Source of the DNA: Desulfatirhabdium butyrativorans DSM 18734
GTDB lineage: Bacteria; Desulfobacterota; Desulfobacteria; Desulfobacterales; Desulfatirhabdiaceae
Length of the DNA stretch: 64,000 nt
Reading direction: 5' to 3'
NCBI RefSeq assembly: GCF_000429925.1
Contig: NZ_KE386986.1
Coordinates: forward strand, 168,218-232,217
The position numbers were made by a program, and so were the translations under genes. Shown piece after piece: positions 55,373 through 62,842 of the stretch. The notes beneath the pieces were generated by a model. It did not search any database, was not told the DNA's origin, and saw only the letters and a list, made by a program, of their open reading frames with translations. Within the stretch, counting starts at the first letter, position 1. Every line of letters starts with the position of its first letter.

Positions 55373-55821
55373 ATTTCTTCGATGATGCGAGCGGCAATTT
55401 CAGCGGCCTTACCCGTAAATTTGGCGCAGTGCGCTCCCAACTTTTTTTCTTTGAACATCGACTGACCTTCCGGTGTGTTGAGATCGCAGCCCAACAAGAC
55501 ATGGCAGTCGCGGGCGCCAAACTCTTGTTCGAACTCTCGAATGAGACGCTGAGTTCCAGCGTATGCGGGTTGGACGGACTCGGTAGCTTCGGTGCGCCCA
55601 AGTGCGAGGCCAACGCCCATGATGGCGCCGGAGAGCGCGCCACAAGTGCCGCACATTCTGCCCATGCCGCTGCAAAAGGCTGTTGCTGCCTTGGGAAGAA
55701 GCTCTGACTCGACGCCCATTGCGTCGGCAAGCGCGAGCACAACACTTTCCGCGCAGTAGAGGCCAGAGGCGAATGAGTCCTCGGCGGACCTACGAACGTT
55801 CAGGGCAAACTGTGATTCCAC
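55336..55821 (-). CDS. C_GCAxxG_C_C family redox-type protein
   Basis: A 161-residue member of the C_GCAxxG_C_C family, named for its cysteine pattern: C-A-E-S near residue 23, F-C-S-G-M-G-R-M-C-G-T-C-G-A-L-S-G near 49-65, and later cysteines in D-C-H-V-L-L-G-C-D near 104-112 and H-C near 131. Members are suspected to be redox or metal-binding proteins. The last residues come from the attC site. It is a probable cassette gene with its own ribosome site (AGGAG). Confidence 0.85.
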   Translation of the reverse strand: MESQFALNVRRSAEDSFASGLYCAESVVLALADAMGVESELLPKAATAFCSGMGRMCGTCGALSGAIMGVGLALGRTEATESVQPAYAGTQRLIREFEQEFGARDCHVLLGCDLNTPEGQSMFKEKKLGAHCAKFTGKAAEIAARIIEEMANPAVNTDAAR

Positions 55822-55847
55822 GGTGACTCCTGTGCGATATGTGAAAT

Positions 55848-55952
55848 GGCTAACGCCGCTGCTAAAGCGGGAAGTGAAGCTGGCGTGGCTTTTGCGCTAT
55901 TTGCAAAAGGCATGACAGCTTTACTTTGTCGCTTTTGAGCGCCTTGTTGGAC
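55848..55952 (-). other. attC recombination site (105 bp)
   Basis: On the minus strand GTCCAAC (55952-55946) and GTTAGCC (55854-55848) flank a long imperfect palindrome: AAAGCG pairs with CGCTTT, and AAGTAAAGCTG with CAGCTTCACTT. The AACAAGGCGCTC opening is typical of attC sites of environmental integrons. The gene of this cassette would lie at higher coordinates and appears displaced by the IS91-type insertion. Confidence 0.75.
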
Positions 55953-56054
55953 GAAGCCGCTTGCGCGGCAGAAAAAACAATTTAAAAAATATATGATTGG
56001 TGTATAACTCCTGTAACTGCCCAATTCCGGGTACTTAAAATAGGAGCATACACA

Positions 56055-56959
56055 ATGGATCCAAACGAATTAAATCGATTTAACGAGCTTTATCAATGTC
56101 ACCTGAGGCTGCTGAAACTTCAGGGAAAAAGCCAGAAAACAATCGATGCCTATTCCCGTGCAGTACGTCGAGTCCGTGAACATTTTAACTGCTGTCCTGA
56201 TCAATTGAGTTTGGAACAATTGGAAATTTATTTTGCCGATCTGGTGGCAAGCCATTCCTGGAGTACGATCAAAATCGATCGAAACGGACTGCAATTCTTT
56301 TGGAAGTATGTTCTCAAAAAGGATTGGCAGTGGTTAAACATTGTAAGGCCACCAAAGATTCACACCATACCTGATATTCTTACTCCTGCCGAAGTGGAAC
56401 GGCTCATCGGGGCAACCCAAAAACTACGTTATCGTGTTTTTTTGTTGGCCACCTATTCCATGGGGCTTCGCCTGGAAGAGGCTTTATCGCTTCATGTCGG
56501 CCATATCGATGCGGAACGTAAAAAAGTTCATATCCGACGGGGCAAAGGCCACAAAGATCGTATGGTGCCACTGCCGGATCTGACATTGCAGGCATTGCGC
56601 GAGCTCTGGAAAAGACACCGTCATCCCTATTTGATATCCCCCAATGCAAATGGCAATCTTCAAACTATCCAGAAGGCAACGACACATATGGATAAAGGCG
56701 GTGCACAAAAGGCCATGAAAAAAGTGGTCGAGGAATGCGGAATTAAAAAAAAGTCCATATTCACTCCCTTCGCCACAGCTTTGCCACGCATCTTCTCGAA
56801 AAAGGCTTAAGCCTTCGTCATATTCAGGCTCTGCTCGGTCATTCCAGCCCTACAACAACCGCACGCTATGCTCACCTGACAGATATTACGGAAAAAGATA
56901 GCCTCTGTGTCATCAATGCCCTGGTCAACAGCCTTCATGTCGACCTGAAGAAGGTGTGA
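56055..56959 (+). CDS. Tyrosine recombinase of IS91-type element, possible programmed -1 frameshift
   Basis: Site-specific recombinase in two frames. The zero frame (56055-56810) gives 251 residues with the SAM-like N-terminal domain and the first catalytic arginine ([10 protein letters not shown] near residue 138), then goes off-family after the run of eight A at about 56745-56752. A -1 shift on A-AAA-AAG restores [16 protein letters not shown] and the Y of A-R-Y-A-H-L-T, ending at TGA 56957-56959. It is followed directly by the IS91 transposase. Either a programmed frameshift or a plain mutation explains it. Confidence 0.75.
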
Positions 56960-56961
56960 TC

Positions 56962-58011
56962 ATGGACATCGCCCCTATTATACAGCAATATTACCCTGCT
57001 TTCACAGCCAAGTATAAACAGCTTGCACTGCCGGGCCACTTCAAGGCGCTTCATGCCATGAGCAGTTGCCGCACAAAAGATTGCGGTGAACTATATGTGT
57101 GTTGCCCCAGTTGCGGTAAAGCACAATGGCGGCCTTTATCTTGCGGGCACCGAAGTTGTCCACAATGTCAAAACCATCAAGCCACCCAGTGGATTGAACG
57201 GCAACAGTCCAAGCTGTTACCGGTTCCTTATTTTATGGTAACCTTTACCCTGCCCTGTGAATTCAGGTCATTGGCCTGGAATCATCAGAAAACCGTGTAT
57301 TCCATTTTGTTTTCCTGTGCGGCCAGCACGCTGAAAGATTTTGGCCTGAATCCAAAAAACCTTGGAGCAGAAATCGGCATGACCATGGTCCTGCATACCA
57401 ACAGCAGGAAACTGGACTACCATCCGCATATTCATGCCGTGGTTCCCGGCGGAGGTATCGATCAAAAAAGGCGACAGTGGAAAAAGAAAAAAAGCACGTA
57501 TCTGTTCAACATCAAGGCTATGGCAAAAGTTTTTCGGGCCAGATTTCTGGAGTCTTTGAATGATGCCAAATTTCCGATCCCAGCAACCGTTCCCAGGCAA
57601 TGGGTCATTGACTGCTGCCATGTCGGAAAAGGAATAAGCGCCCTCAAATACTTGTCCCGATATCTGTATCACGGAGTGATCCGTGAAAAAAATATCATCT
57701 CAAATCAGGATGGCCAAATCACCTTCCAATATATTGAAAGCAAAACCGGCAAGACTCGATATCGAACCCTCAAGGGAGAAGATTTTTTGTTTCTAATCCT
57801 GCAGCATGTCCTGCCCAAGGGATTTCGACGGGTCAGAGACTATGGTTTTCTCCATAGCAATGCAAAGAAACTGCTGTCTGTTGTGCAATTGATTTTGCGG
57901 GTTTTTCTTCCAGTTATCAAAGAGCGACATAGACCTGTTTTTAAGTGCCCCTGCTGTCAAACCCCGATGACTATTCTTGGTTTTCGTTATCCTATACTGG
58001 AATCGGGGTAA
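56962..58011 (+). CDS. IS91-family transposase
   Basis: Rolling-circle (HUH, Y2-type) transposase; 349 residues. The N-terminal zinc-binding region has C-C-P-S-C-G-K near residues 46-52 and C-G-H-R-S-C-P-Q-C-Q-N-H near 61-72. The HUH motif is H-P-H-I-H near 155-159. A tyrosine-bearing motif K-Y-L-S-R-Y-L-Y-H lies near 227-235. Length fits the shorter members. The ATG at 56962 follows the recombinase stop directly. Confidence 0.9.
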   Translation: MDIAPIIQQYYPAFTAKYKQLALPGHFKALHAMSSCRTKDCGELYVCCPSCGKAQWRPLSCGHRSCPQCQNHQATQWIERQQSKLLPVPYFMVTFTLPCEFRSLAWNHQKTVYSILFSCAASTLKDFGLNPKNLGAEIGMTMVLHTNSRKLDYHPHIHAVVPGGGIDQKRRQWKKKKSTYLFNIKAMAKVFRARFLESLNDAKFPIPATVPRQWVIDCCHVGKGISALKYLSRYLYHGVIREKNIISNQDGQITFQYIESKTGKTRYRTLKGEDFLFLILQHVLPKGFRRVRDYGFLHSNAKKLLSVVQLILRVFLPVIKERHRPVFKCPCCQTPMTILGFRYPILESG

Positions 58012-58068
58012 CTTACCTTTTTGGTAAGGGCTAGCAGTAAATTTCATCAGGAGGCTTAAAACTTTATG

Positions 58069-58076
58069 AAATAATT
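58069..58076. repeat. Left target-site duplication of the IS66-type element
   Basis: AAATAATT, repeated exactly at 60778-60785. IS66-family elements make 8-bp duplications. Confidence 0.85.
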
Positions 58077-58153
58077 GTAAATATTCGGTAAACCAGTTTT
58101 CATTATGACTATGAAGCAATACAAAAAGGAAAGTCTCGATTACAAAAGTAGGA

Positions 58154-59014
58154 TTATTTGCAGAGAAGCTGTTGGAAGCGTTTATGCAGCGGGTATAGCC
58201 AGATGTCTTTTATTGGCAGATTATTTTCCCTGGATTGGCCGAGCTTTCCCCTGCCCTGGGTTTGGCCAACATATATCCAGTTTGCAGCTTTATATGCGGT
58301 TCCTCTGAAGCGGGGTGTTTCAACGAACGTTTCAAGCATGAGCGGGCGGTAACTGTAGCGATTTTGCCAATCGTCAGCAATTTGTCTGCTGACCATGCCC
58401 AGCAGGCGGGAAGCCAGATGTCTTGAGTGCACCCATGGCAGAATCAGGAAGCGGGCGTTATCGACCACCAAGTGGAGGTTGCTTTGACGCTGGGCGTGGT
58501 TCCAACCGATGAATTTGTCCCGGGGTGCGACCATCCAGGCTGAAGCGCCAAAACCAAAGAGAGCCAGCACCGTGTTTTGAGATTTTGCAAAGTAGCGTAG
58601 CTGAGCTCCTGGTAGGGGGGTGTAGCCCAAATAGTGGTAACGGTCGATAAGCTCGTTCCACAGTAGCGACTGAGCAGTATCGGTCACAAGCTCCAGGCGC
58701 AGATTTTTGATATCTCCAGCCGGGGTTTGGAATTCATACGGCGGCGGCTCAGCCTGTGGGGTGCTCCGAGCACAGCGTTTGCCATTGCCGTTTTTTGACT
58801 GGGGCGGCGGCAGCTTTATCAGGCCGTCTTTGTGCATACGGATCATGGCAACCCGACAGCTCATATCCTTTGTCAGGCCGGCTGGCGTAAGCCATTGCAA
58901 AAACTCGCAGACTCTTTTTGAGAGCCAGAGTCGGTTTGCCTGGGGATTTTCTGCAATAAGCTGGCGGATATGGTTGATCTCTGAGTTGGAGAAGTCTCTG
59001 CCGCAATATTTCAT
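58154..59014 (-). CDS. DruA-like DUF4338 protein carried by the IS66-type element
   Basis: A 286-residue protein of the DUF4338 family, which includes DruA of the Druantia anti-phage system. Marks are Y-H-Y-L-G near residue 130, A-R-F-L-I-L-P-W near 193, L-A-S-R-L-L near 206, D-D-W-Q-N-R-Y near 220, E-T-F-V near 236, and R-F-R-G-T-A-Y-K-A-A-N-W near 243-254 then G-Q-T-Q-G-R-G. The start ATG lies in the transposase stop (ATGA), so it depends on transposase translation. No other Druantia genes are near. Function within the transposon is unknown. Confidence 0.85.
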   Translation of the reverse strand: MKYCGRDFSNSEINHIRQLIAENPQANRLWLSKRVCEFLQWLTPAGLTKDMSCRVAMIRMHKDGLIKLPPPQSKNGNGKRCARSTPQAEPPPYEFQTPAGDIKNLRLELVTDTAQSLLWNELIDRYHYLGYTPLPGAQLRYFAKSQNTVLALFGFGASAWMVAPRDKFIGWNHAQRQSNLHLVVDNARFLILPWVHSRHLASRLLGMVSRQIADDWQNRYSYRPLMLETFVETPRFRGTAYKAANWIYVGQTQGRGKLGQSRENNLPIKDIWLYPLHKRFQQLLCK

Positions 59015-60666
59015 GAGGTATCGATTGGCTCAGAGATGCGAAGTTGATCAAGCTTTTCAGGCGCCATGTTCCAGGGCAGAAAGTTTTTGGCATCGGCTGG
59101 AGGGCTGCATTGGTTTTTTGCACAGGCCAACAGGTATTGGCTAAGCCACAGCCGCGGGTTTATATTCCACAGATCAAGAGTCTGGAACAAGGAAAAGAGC
59201 ATGGCTGTCAAATTGGCGCTCCACAGAGCGCCTGCGCCATAATAATTTTTGCGGCCTACCACGGGGGTGCGCAGTTGCCGTTCGGCCCTGTTGTTATCCA
59301 TTGGGACTTGCGGGTGCGCGACAAAGAGCACCAGCCCTGACCAGTGGCGCTTGAGGCTTTCAAGCACCTTGCGGCAGGCAGTATACAGTTTGGGCTGATC
59401 AAGCTGCTGATCGCAACAAATGGCCATTTTATCGACGGCCTGCTGTAGGTTTTGCTGGGCGGTTTCAAATTCCGGCGTATCAAGCAGCATTAGCCTTTTC
59501 TTGTTAAGGGCGTACAGTTGGCCAATTTTCTTGACCCAATCGATTGCCCACTGTTTGTGCTCGGGCCGGTCTTTGAATACGGATAGAAAGTCACGGCGCA
59601 CGTGTGCCCAGCAGAAAGCAAGAAGAATTCGGTCATATTTTACGATCGCCTTATATGCACTGTAGCGATCGACCGACAGAATTCCTGTGGCTTCATCACC
59701 AAAGTGATCCATCACTACTTTGGAGCTGCGGCTGGGTTCAAGCCGGAACACAACCGTATCGCTGGTACAAAAGACCCATAAATACCATCGGGGGCCGACT
59801 TTACCCTCGATCTCGGCAAAGACCATCCAGCGGGTTTCATCCGCATGCCAGTGGCCTTGATTGATATTGCGATCAGCAATGGCCTCATACAGGGGCGTAA
59901 ACAGGGGGGCGATTTTTTTGAGCCCATCCGTGACAGTGCCTGGGGATATGTTGAGATTGTGATTGACACCAAGTTCTGTCAGTATCCGGGAAAGCGGGCG
60001 CTGGAAGAGAAACTTTCCCAAAAGCAGCGTTACCCAAAAAGAGATGCCCAGAATGCCTTTTTGAATGAGCTTTGGTGGCATGGGTGCGGTGATAATCCTG
60101 GGAAGCTGCTCACAGTTGCAGGTGCGTATGTAGCGCCGTCTACGATATTTGCGACGGTAGGCTCGAACTTCAACTTCCAGAACTTCCGAATCCTGGGTCG
60201 TTCCAAGGGGACTCAGCGGCAGCCCGCAACAGGGGCAGCATTGTTGATCCGGGGCAAGTTCTACAAATTCTTCCACAACTGGAAGATTTTTGTGGCATTT
60301 GCGGCCATGCCCTTTGACACCGCGCTGCTGACCTCGTTTTCGCTTTGAGTTGGCAGGAGCGCCACTTTCTATCTGTTCCTGGTTATTGCCAGCTGTTTCA
60401 GAGTGTCGTTCGAAAAGCTGTCGTTCACGAAGCTTTAGCTTGGCTTGGAGTTCTTCGTTTTCCCGTATTAATAGCGCCTCGCGCGCCAATGCCCTTTGAT
60501 GGCAGTTTCTCCAATATCCGAGCTCAGCGCGCAGGAAGTTGATCGCTGTGTTGAGCTTTTCACAGTTTTGGCAAACGGGCAAAATTGCATTAACGCCCGG
60601 AACATCAGAAGGGTCCGGGTTGAGAACTTCAACTGAACTGTGAACGTGTTGTCCGAGCATGGACAT
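59011..60666 (-). CDS. IS66-family transposase (TnpC)
   Basis: A 551-residue transposase: N-terminal coiled coil (about residues 55-95), a basic and zinc-finger part (C-C-P-C-C-G-L near 142-148), and the DDE catalytic core with H-A-D-E-T-R near 275, L-S-V-D-R-Y-S-A-Y near 330, and the glutamate in M-D-N-N-R-A-E-R near 465. The C-terminal part I-N-P-R-L-W-L-S-Q-Y fits IS66 C-terminal domains. Full length, no frame breaks. Confidence 0.93.
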   Translation of the reverse strand: MSMLGQHVHSSVEVLNPDPSDVPGVNAILPVCQNCEKLNTAINFLRAELGYWRNCHQRALAREALLIRENEELQAKLKLRERQLFERHSETAGNNQEQIESGAPANSKRKRGQQRGVKGHGRKCHKNLPVVEEFVELAPDQQCCPCCGLPLSPLGTTQDSEVLEVEVRAYRRKYRRRRYIRTCNCEQLPRIITAPMPPKLIQKGILGISFWVTLLLGKFLFQRPLSRILTELGVNHNLNISPGTVTDGLKKIAPLFTPLYEAIADRNINQGHWHADETRWMVFAEIEGKVGPRWYLWVFCTSDTVVFRLEPSRSSKVVMDHFGDEATGILSVDRYSAYKAIVKYDRILLAFCWAHVRRDFLSVFKDRPEHKQWAIDWVKKIGQLYALNKKRLMLLDTPEFETAQQNLQQAVDKMAICCDQQLDQPKLYTACRKVLESLKRHWSGLVLFVAHPQVPMDNNRAERQLRTPVVGRKNYYGAGALWSANLTAMLFSLFQTLDLWNINPRLWLSQYLLACAKNQCSPPADAKNFLPWNMAPEKLDQLRISEPIDTS

Positions 60667-60777
60667 TCCATATCATAAAATATTTGGCGTGTCCCGGAAA
60701 AAATGATGGCTGCACGGAATTATTTTTATAAACGTGAAGAGGATGGGTAAGTAGAAACCAGTTTACCGAATATTTAC

Positions 60778-60785
60778 AAATAATT
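60778..60785. repeat. Right target-site duplication of the IS66-type element
   Basis: AAATAATT, matching 58069-58076. Confidence 0.85.
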
Positions 60786-60873
60786 TGGATTTTTTTCAAG
60801 CATATTCAATGCTAACGCACCCCTACGCCCTGAAAAATATGCATCGCGTTGATCCTTCTCTTGCAACCCCTTC

Positions 60874-61164
60874 CTAAAAAAGATATTTCCTTGTATGAAG
60901 GTGCCGGGCTTGTCCAACCAAACGGATAAGATTGTGGTTCGCTCCGCTCTCACAATCTATCCTTATTCGTTCGGCTATTTGCCGCTGATTTTTTCTCTTC
61001 TTGTTTTGCCCTGCGGGTTTCAATGCCCCCAGGTCTACAACTTTTTGTCCAGCCGATAGACATTTCGCTTTGAGATGGGCGACAAGAGCGTCTACGTTAT
61101 AAGCATATTCGTGTGCGATGCCGTCTTTAATTTTCCAAAGTTCCTCGATGATTTCGTCAGCCAT
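60874..61164 (-). CDS. Small partner gene of a PIN-domain toxin
   Basis: A 96-residue protein beginning A-D-E-I-I-E-E-L-W-K-I-K-D-G-I-A-H-E-Y, a helical start often seen in small proteins beside PIN toxins. It overlaps the PIN gene by 8 bases. The last 30 or so residues are read through the attC site (60912-60975), so the native end of the family is likely shorter. It may be an antitoxin-like partner placed after the toxin; the role is inferred. Confidence 0.65.
   Translation of the reverse strand: MADEIIEELWKIKDGIAHEYAYNVDALVAHLKAKCLSAGQKVVDLGALKPAGQNKKRKNQRQIAERIRIDCESGANHNLIRLVGQARHLHTRKYLF
60912..60975 (-). other. attC recombination site of the PIN cassette
   Basis: On the minus strand GCCGAAC (60975-60969) and GTTGGAC (60918-60912) flank an imperfect hairpin: GGATA and AGATTGT pair with TATCC and ACAATCT around a loop of about 16 bases. 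GTTGGAC fits the GTTRRRY core. It is 64 bases long, a normal attC size. Confidence 0.75.
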
Positions 61165-61645
61165 TTTCGTCTACCCCCATAAGTTCTTGTGGAGTGCAAA
61201 TCTCTGGGCACACATAGCCATTTGCGGTACATACTTTTCTCACTACAGGTTTCATCTCTGCGTTGTCAATATGCCGGCAATTCCATGTCAAAAGATAGTC
61301 AACACCATGAACGGCTGCTATTGCGATATGAAGGGAGTCATCTAATGCTTTTTTCGGAAGCGCGCCTTCTTGGAGGAGAGCTTTTGATAAGGCGACGACT
61401 GCCTCGGTGATTGCCAGTAGTTGGATGTCAGACAAAGCGTTTAGCCGCCGTGATGCAGCATCAGGGTTTCCTCTTGCAGCTTCTTCGGTAACAAGACTGG
61501 AAGTGTACAGACTGAACCGACTTCTTTGAGTGTCCCACCAGTCACTGGTTATTTTCTGGCAGGCTGCGGCCAGCAAGTCGTTTGTGGGACGAGCCGTAAG
61601 ATACGAAACGATTGATGTTTCAATGTAGACAGTCTTTTTCTCCAT
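61157..61645 (-). CDS. PIN-domain protein (VapC-like toxin)
   Basis: A 162-residue PIN-fold ribonuclease candidate: V-Y-I-E-T-S-I-V-S-Y near residues 5-14 (first acidic residue; E in place of the common D), K-A-L-D-D-S-L-H-I-A near 99-108 (second acidic pair), and Y-L-L-T-W-N-C-R-H near 117-125. The ATG at 61645 follows GAGGGGC by 8 bases. It overlaps the small partner gene. PIN toxins cleave tRNA or other RNA; the target is unknown. Confidence 0.82.
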   Translation of the reverse strand: MEKKTVYIETSIVSYLTARPTNDLLAAACQKITSDWWDTQRSRFSLYTSSLVTEEAARGNPDAASRRLNALSDIQLLAITEAVVALSKALLQEGALPKKALDDSLHIAIAAVHGVDYLLTWNCRHIDNAEMKPVVRKVCTANGYVCPEICTPQELMGVDENG

Positions 61646-61669
61646 AATAATGCCCCTCAAGTTCAACCG

Positions 61670-62119
61670 TCATTTGTCATTTGGTTTGACCAGAATGAAC
61701 CAAGTGAATACACGGTCTTCATTTTCCCTCGAATCCTTATCACGGCGAACCTTACCAGACGATAAAGTGGTAAAGTTATGCTCCATAAGAAATTCTATAA
61801 GGGCAAAACACTCCTCTATCTCTACTACTTCCTGAAAACACCCTGTGACACTTCGGACAGTAATTGCTGCTTTGTCTCGAGGAGATTCAAACGGTTAAAT
61901 TTCAATATCTACAAGGTGAGAAGACAAAATTTGAGCATATTGTTGTTTCCGTTTGGCGCGGTCTTTTTCTTCTTGTTCCAAGAATACCCGTTGCATTGGC
62001 GATATAGTTTCTGTTTCATTCTCAGCAGTTGAGCCAGAGCCATTGACTTCCTCACACATCATATCAATTTTTCTGAACAGTTCTCGATAGTTTTTCTTTT
62101 TAATTTGCTTATCTGCCAT
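61670..62119 (-). pseudogene. Cassette gene with an in-frame TAA (two halves)
   Basis: From the ATG at 62119 (GGGAGG just upstream) a 74-residue charged, helical product ends at TAA 61897-61895. The same frame then stays open for another 74 codons (61894-61670) with normal-looking protein sequence (C-F-Q-E-V-V-E-I-E-E-C-F-A-L-I-E-F-L). The second half has no start codon until an internal ATG. The simplest reading is a gene of about 149 residues broken by a nonsense change. No family recognised. Confidence 0.5.
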
Positions 62120-62154
62120 GCTGCCTCCCGCCGCATTGGCGGCGCCGCAGGCGG

Positions 62155-62219
62155 CGCCAACGTCCCAAATCAGCGGTGCGTGCTCTTAGCGCGCATCCGA
62201 TGCATTTGGTTAGTTAGAC
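62155..62219 (-). other. attC recombination site of the 62.3-kb cassette
   Basis: On the minus strand GTCTAAC (62219-62213) and GTTGGCG (62161-62155) flank a 65-base imperfect palindrome; CCAAAT pairs with ATTTGG next to the cores. The left core fits RYYYAAC. It lies after the 62299 gene and just before the start of the next gene. Confidence 0.7.
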
Positions 62220-62298
62220 GGCGGTTAGTCCGATTCTTTTTGTTCTTAATCACATTTTCCTTTTCGTGTGCTAACATCGCTCGATATTTGCTCTAAAT

Positions 62299-62589
62299 TT
62301 AAATTTCCTCAAGTATCCATATATCAGTTGTGCCAACCCTTGTTAAGTTGTAATTTGGTGGAATACCGCATTTATGGTTTATGTGGCCGAGATGTTCGAA
62401 CCATTTTCTTATTTCTGTATCTACAAGTTCATAGCAGACATTAACCACAAGATTTGGAACATGCACATATTCTCCAGAAGCGTAACGTATATGAAGATTA
62501 ACTTTCATTTTTGGTGTGAGTTGTTTTTGATTTTTATCAAATCTTACACCATAACTTGTATTGCCACATGGATGAAATGTCGCTATCAT
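62299..62589 (-). CDS. Hypothetical cassette protein
   Basis: A 96-residue soluble protein with no signal or membrane segment, beginning I-A-T-F-H-P-C-G-N-T and ending D-I-W-I-L-E-E-I. AGGAAAGG lies about 7 bases before the ATG. AT-rich compared with the core genes to the left, as usual for cassettes of foreign origin. Its stop is 80 bases before an attC site. Family unknown. Confidence 0.6.
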   Translation of the reverse strand: MIATFHPCGNTSYGVRFDKNQKQLTPKMKVNLHIRYASGEYVHVPNLVVNVCYELVDTEIRKWFEHLGHINHKCGIPPNYNLTRVGTTDIWILEEI

Positions 62590-62842
62590 TTTTTCATATC
62601 CTTTCCTCTATATTTATACTTCCAATTTTAATTAATTATATTTATATTCGAGCCAATTGCAAAACCTCCAGCTTTATGGCCTTGCCATGGCCCAATGTCA
62701 GCATCTCCCATTGAGAGATACCTCAAATCTGGTTATTGAGGCCCCTCATGGAAAATTTCATGGCTTTCCCTCGGATTTTGGGAACAGTTATCCTTTCGGT
62801 GCCTGGACACCGCTCTGAAACTTGCAACCTGCAAGCCAAAAT
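62590..62842. other. Spacer with probable left end of the IS5-like element
   Basis: AT-rich up to about 62650, then changing in character at GAGCCAATTGCAAAACCTCC, which may be the terminal repeat of the IS5-like element. Its inverted partner is not in the 66 bases left in the window after the transposase gene, so this could not be confirmed. Confidence 0.4.

Larger units (their letters stand above)
56055..58028 (+). mobile_element. IS91-type element (recombinase plus HUH transposase), limits not fixed
   Basis: The gene pair tyrosine recombinase then IS91 transposase, in a row with 2 bases between them, marks an IS91-family element. Such elements lack terminal inverted repeats. A hairpin CTTACC-TTTTT-GGTAAG (58012-58028) right after the transposase stop may belong to the replication-terminus end. 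The left limit lies somewhere in 55953-56054. Confidence 0.65.
58077..60777 (-). mobile_element. IS66-type insertion element carrying a DruA-like gene (2701 bp, complete)
   Basis: The ends are inverted repeats GTAAATATTCGGTAAAC (left) and its complement GTTTACCGAATATTTAC (right), followed inward by a weaker match (CAGTTT versus TGGTTT). The start GTAA fits the IS66 family. Both sides carry the 8-bp duplication AAATAATT. Inside are two minus-strand genes: the IS66 transposase and a DruA/DUF4338 gene overlapping it by 4 bases. The small tnpA and tnpB genes of many IS66 members are absent. The exact duplication indicates a fairly recent insertion. Confidence 0.9.

Noticed and set aside
58154..59014. 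A complete Druantia defence system
   Set aside because: Only a DruA-like gene is present, enclosed in an IS66-type element; no druB-E or large helicase partner adjoins it.
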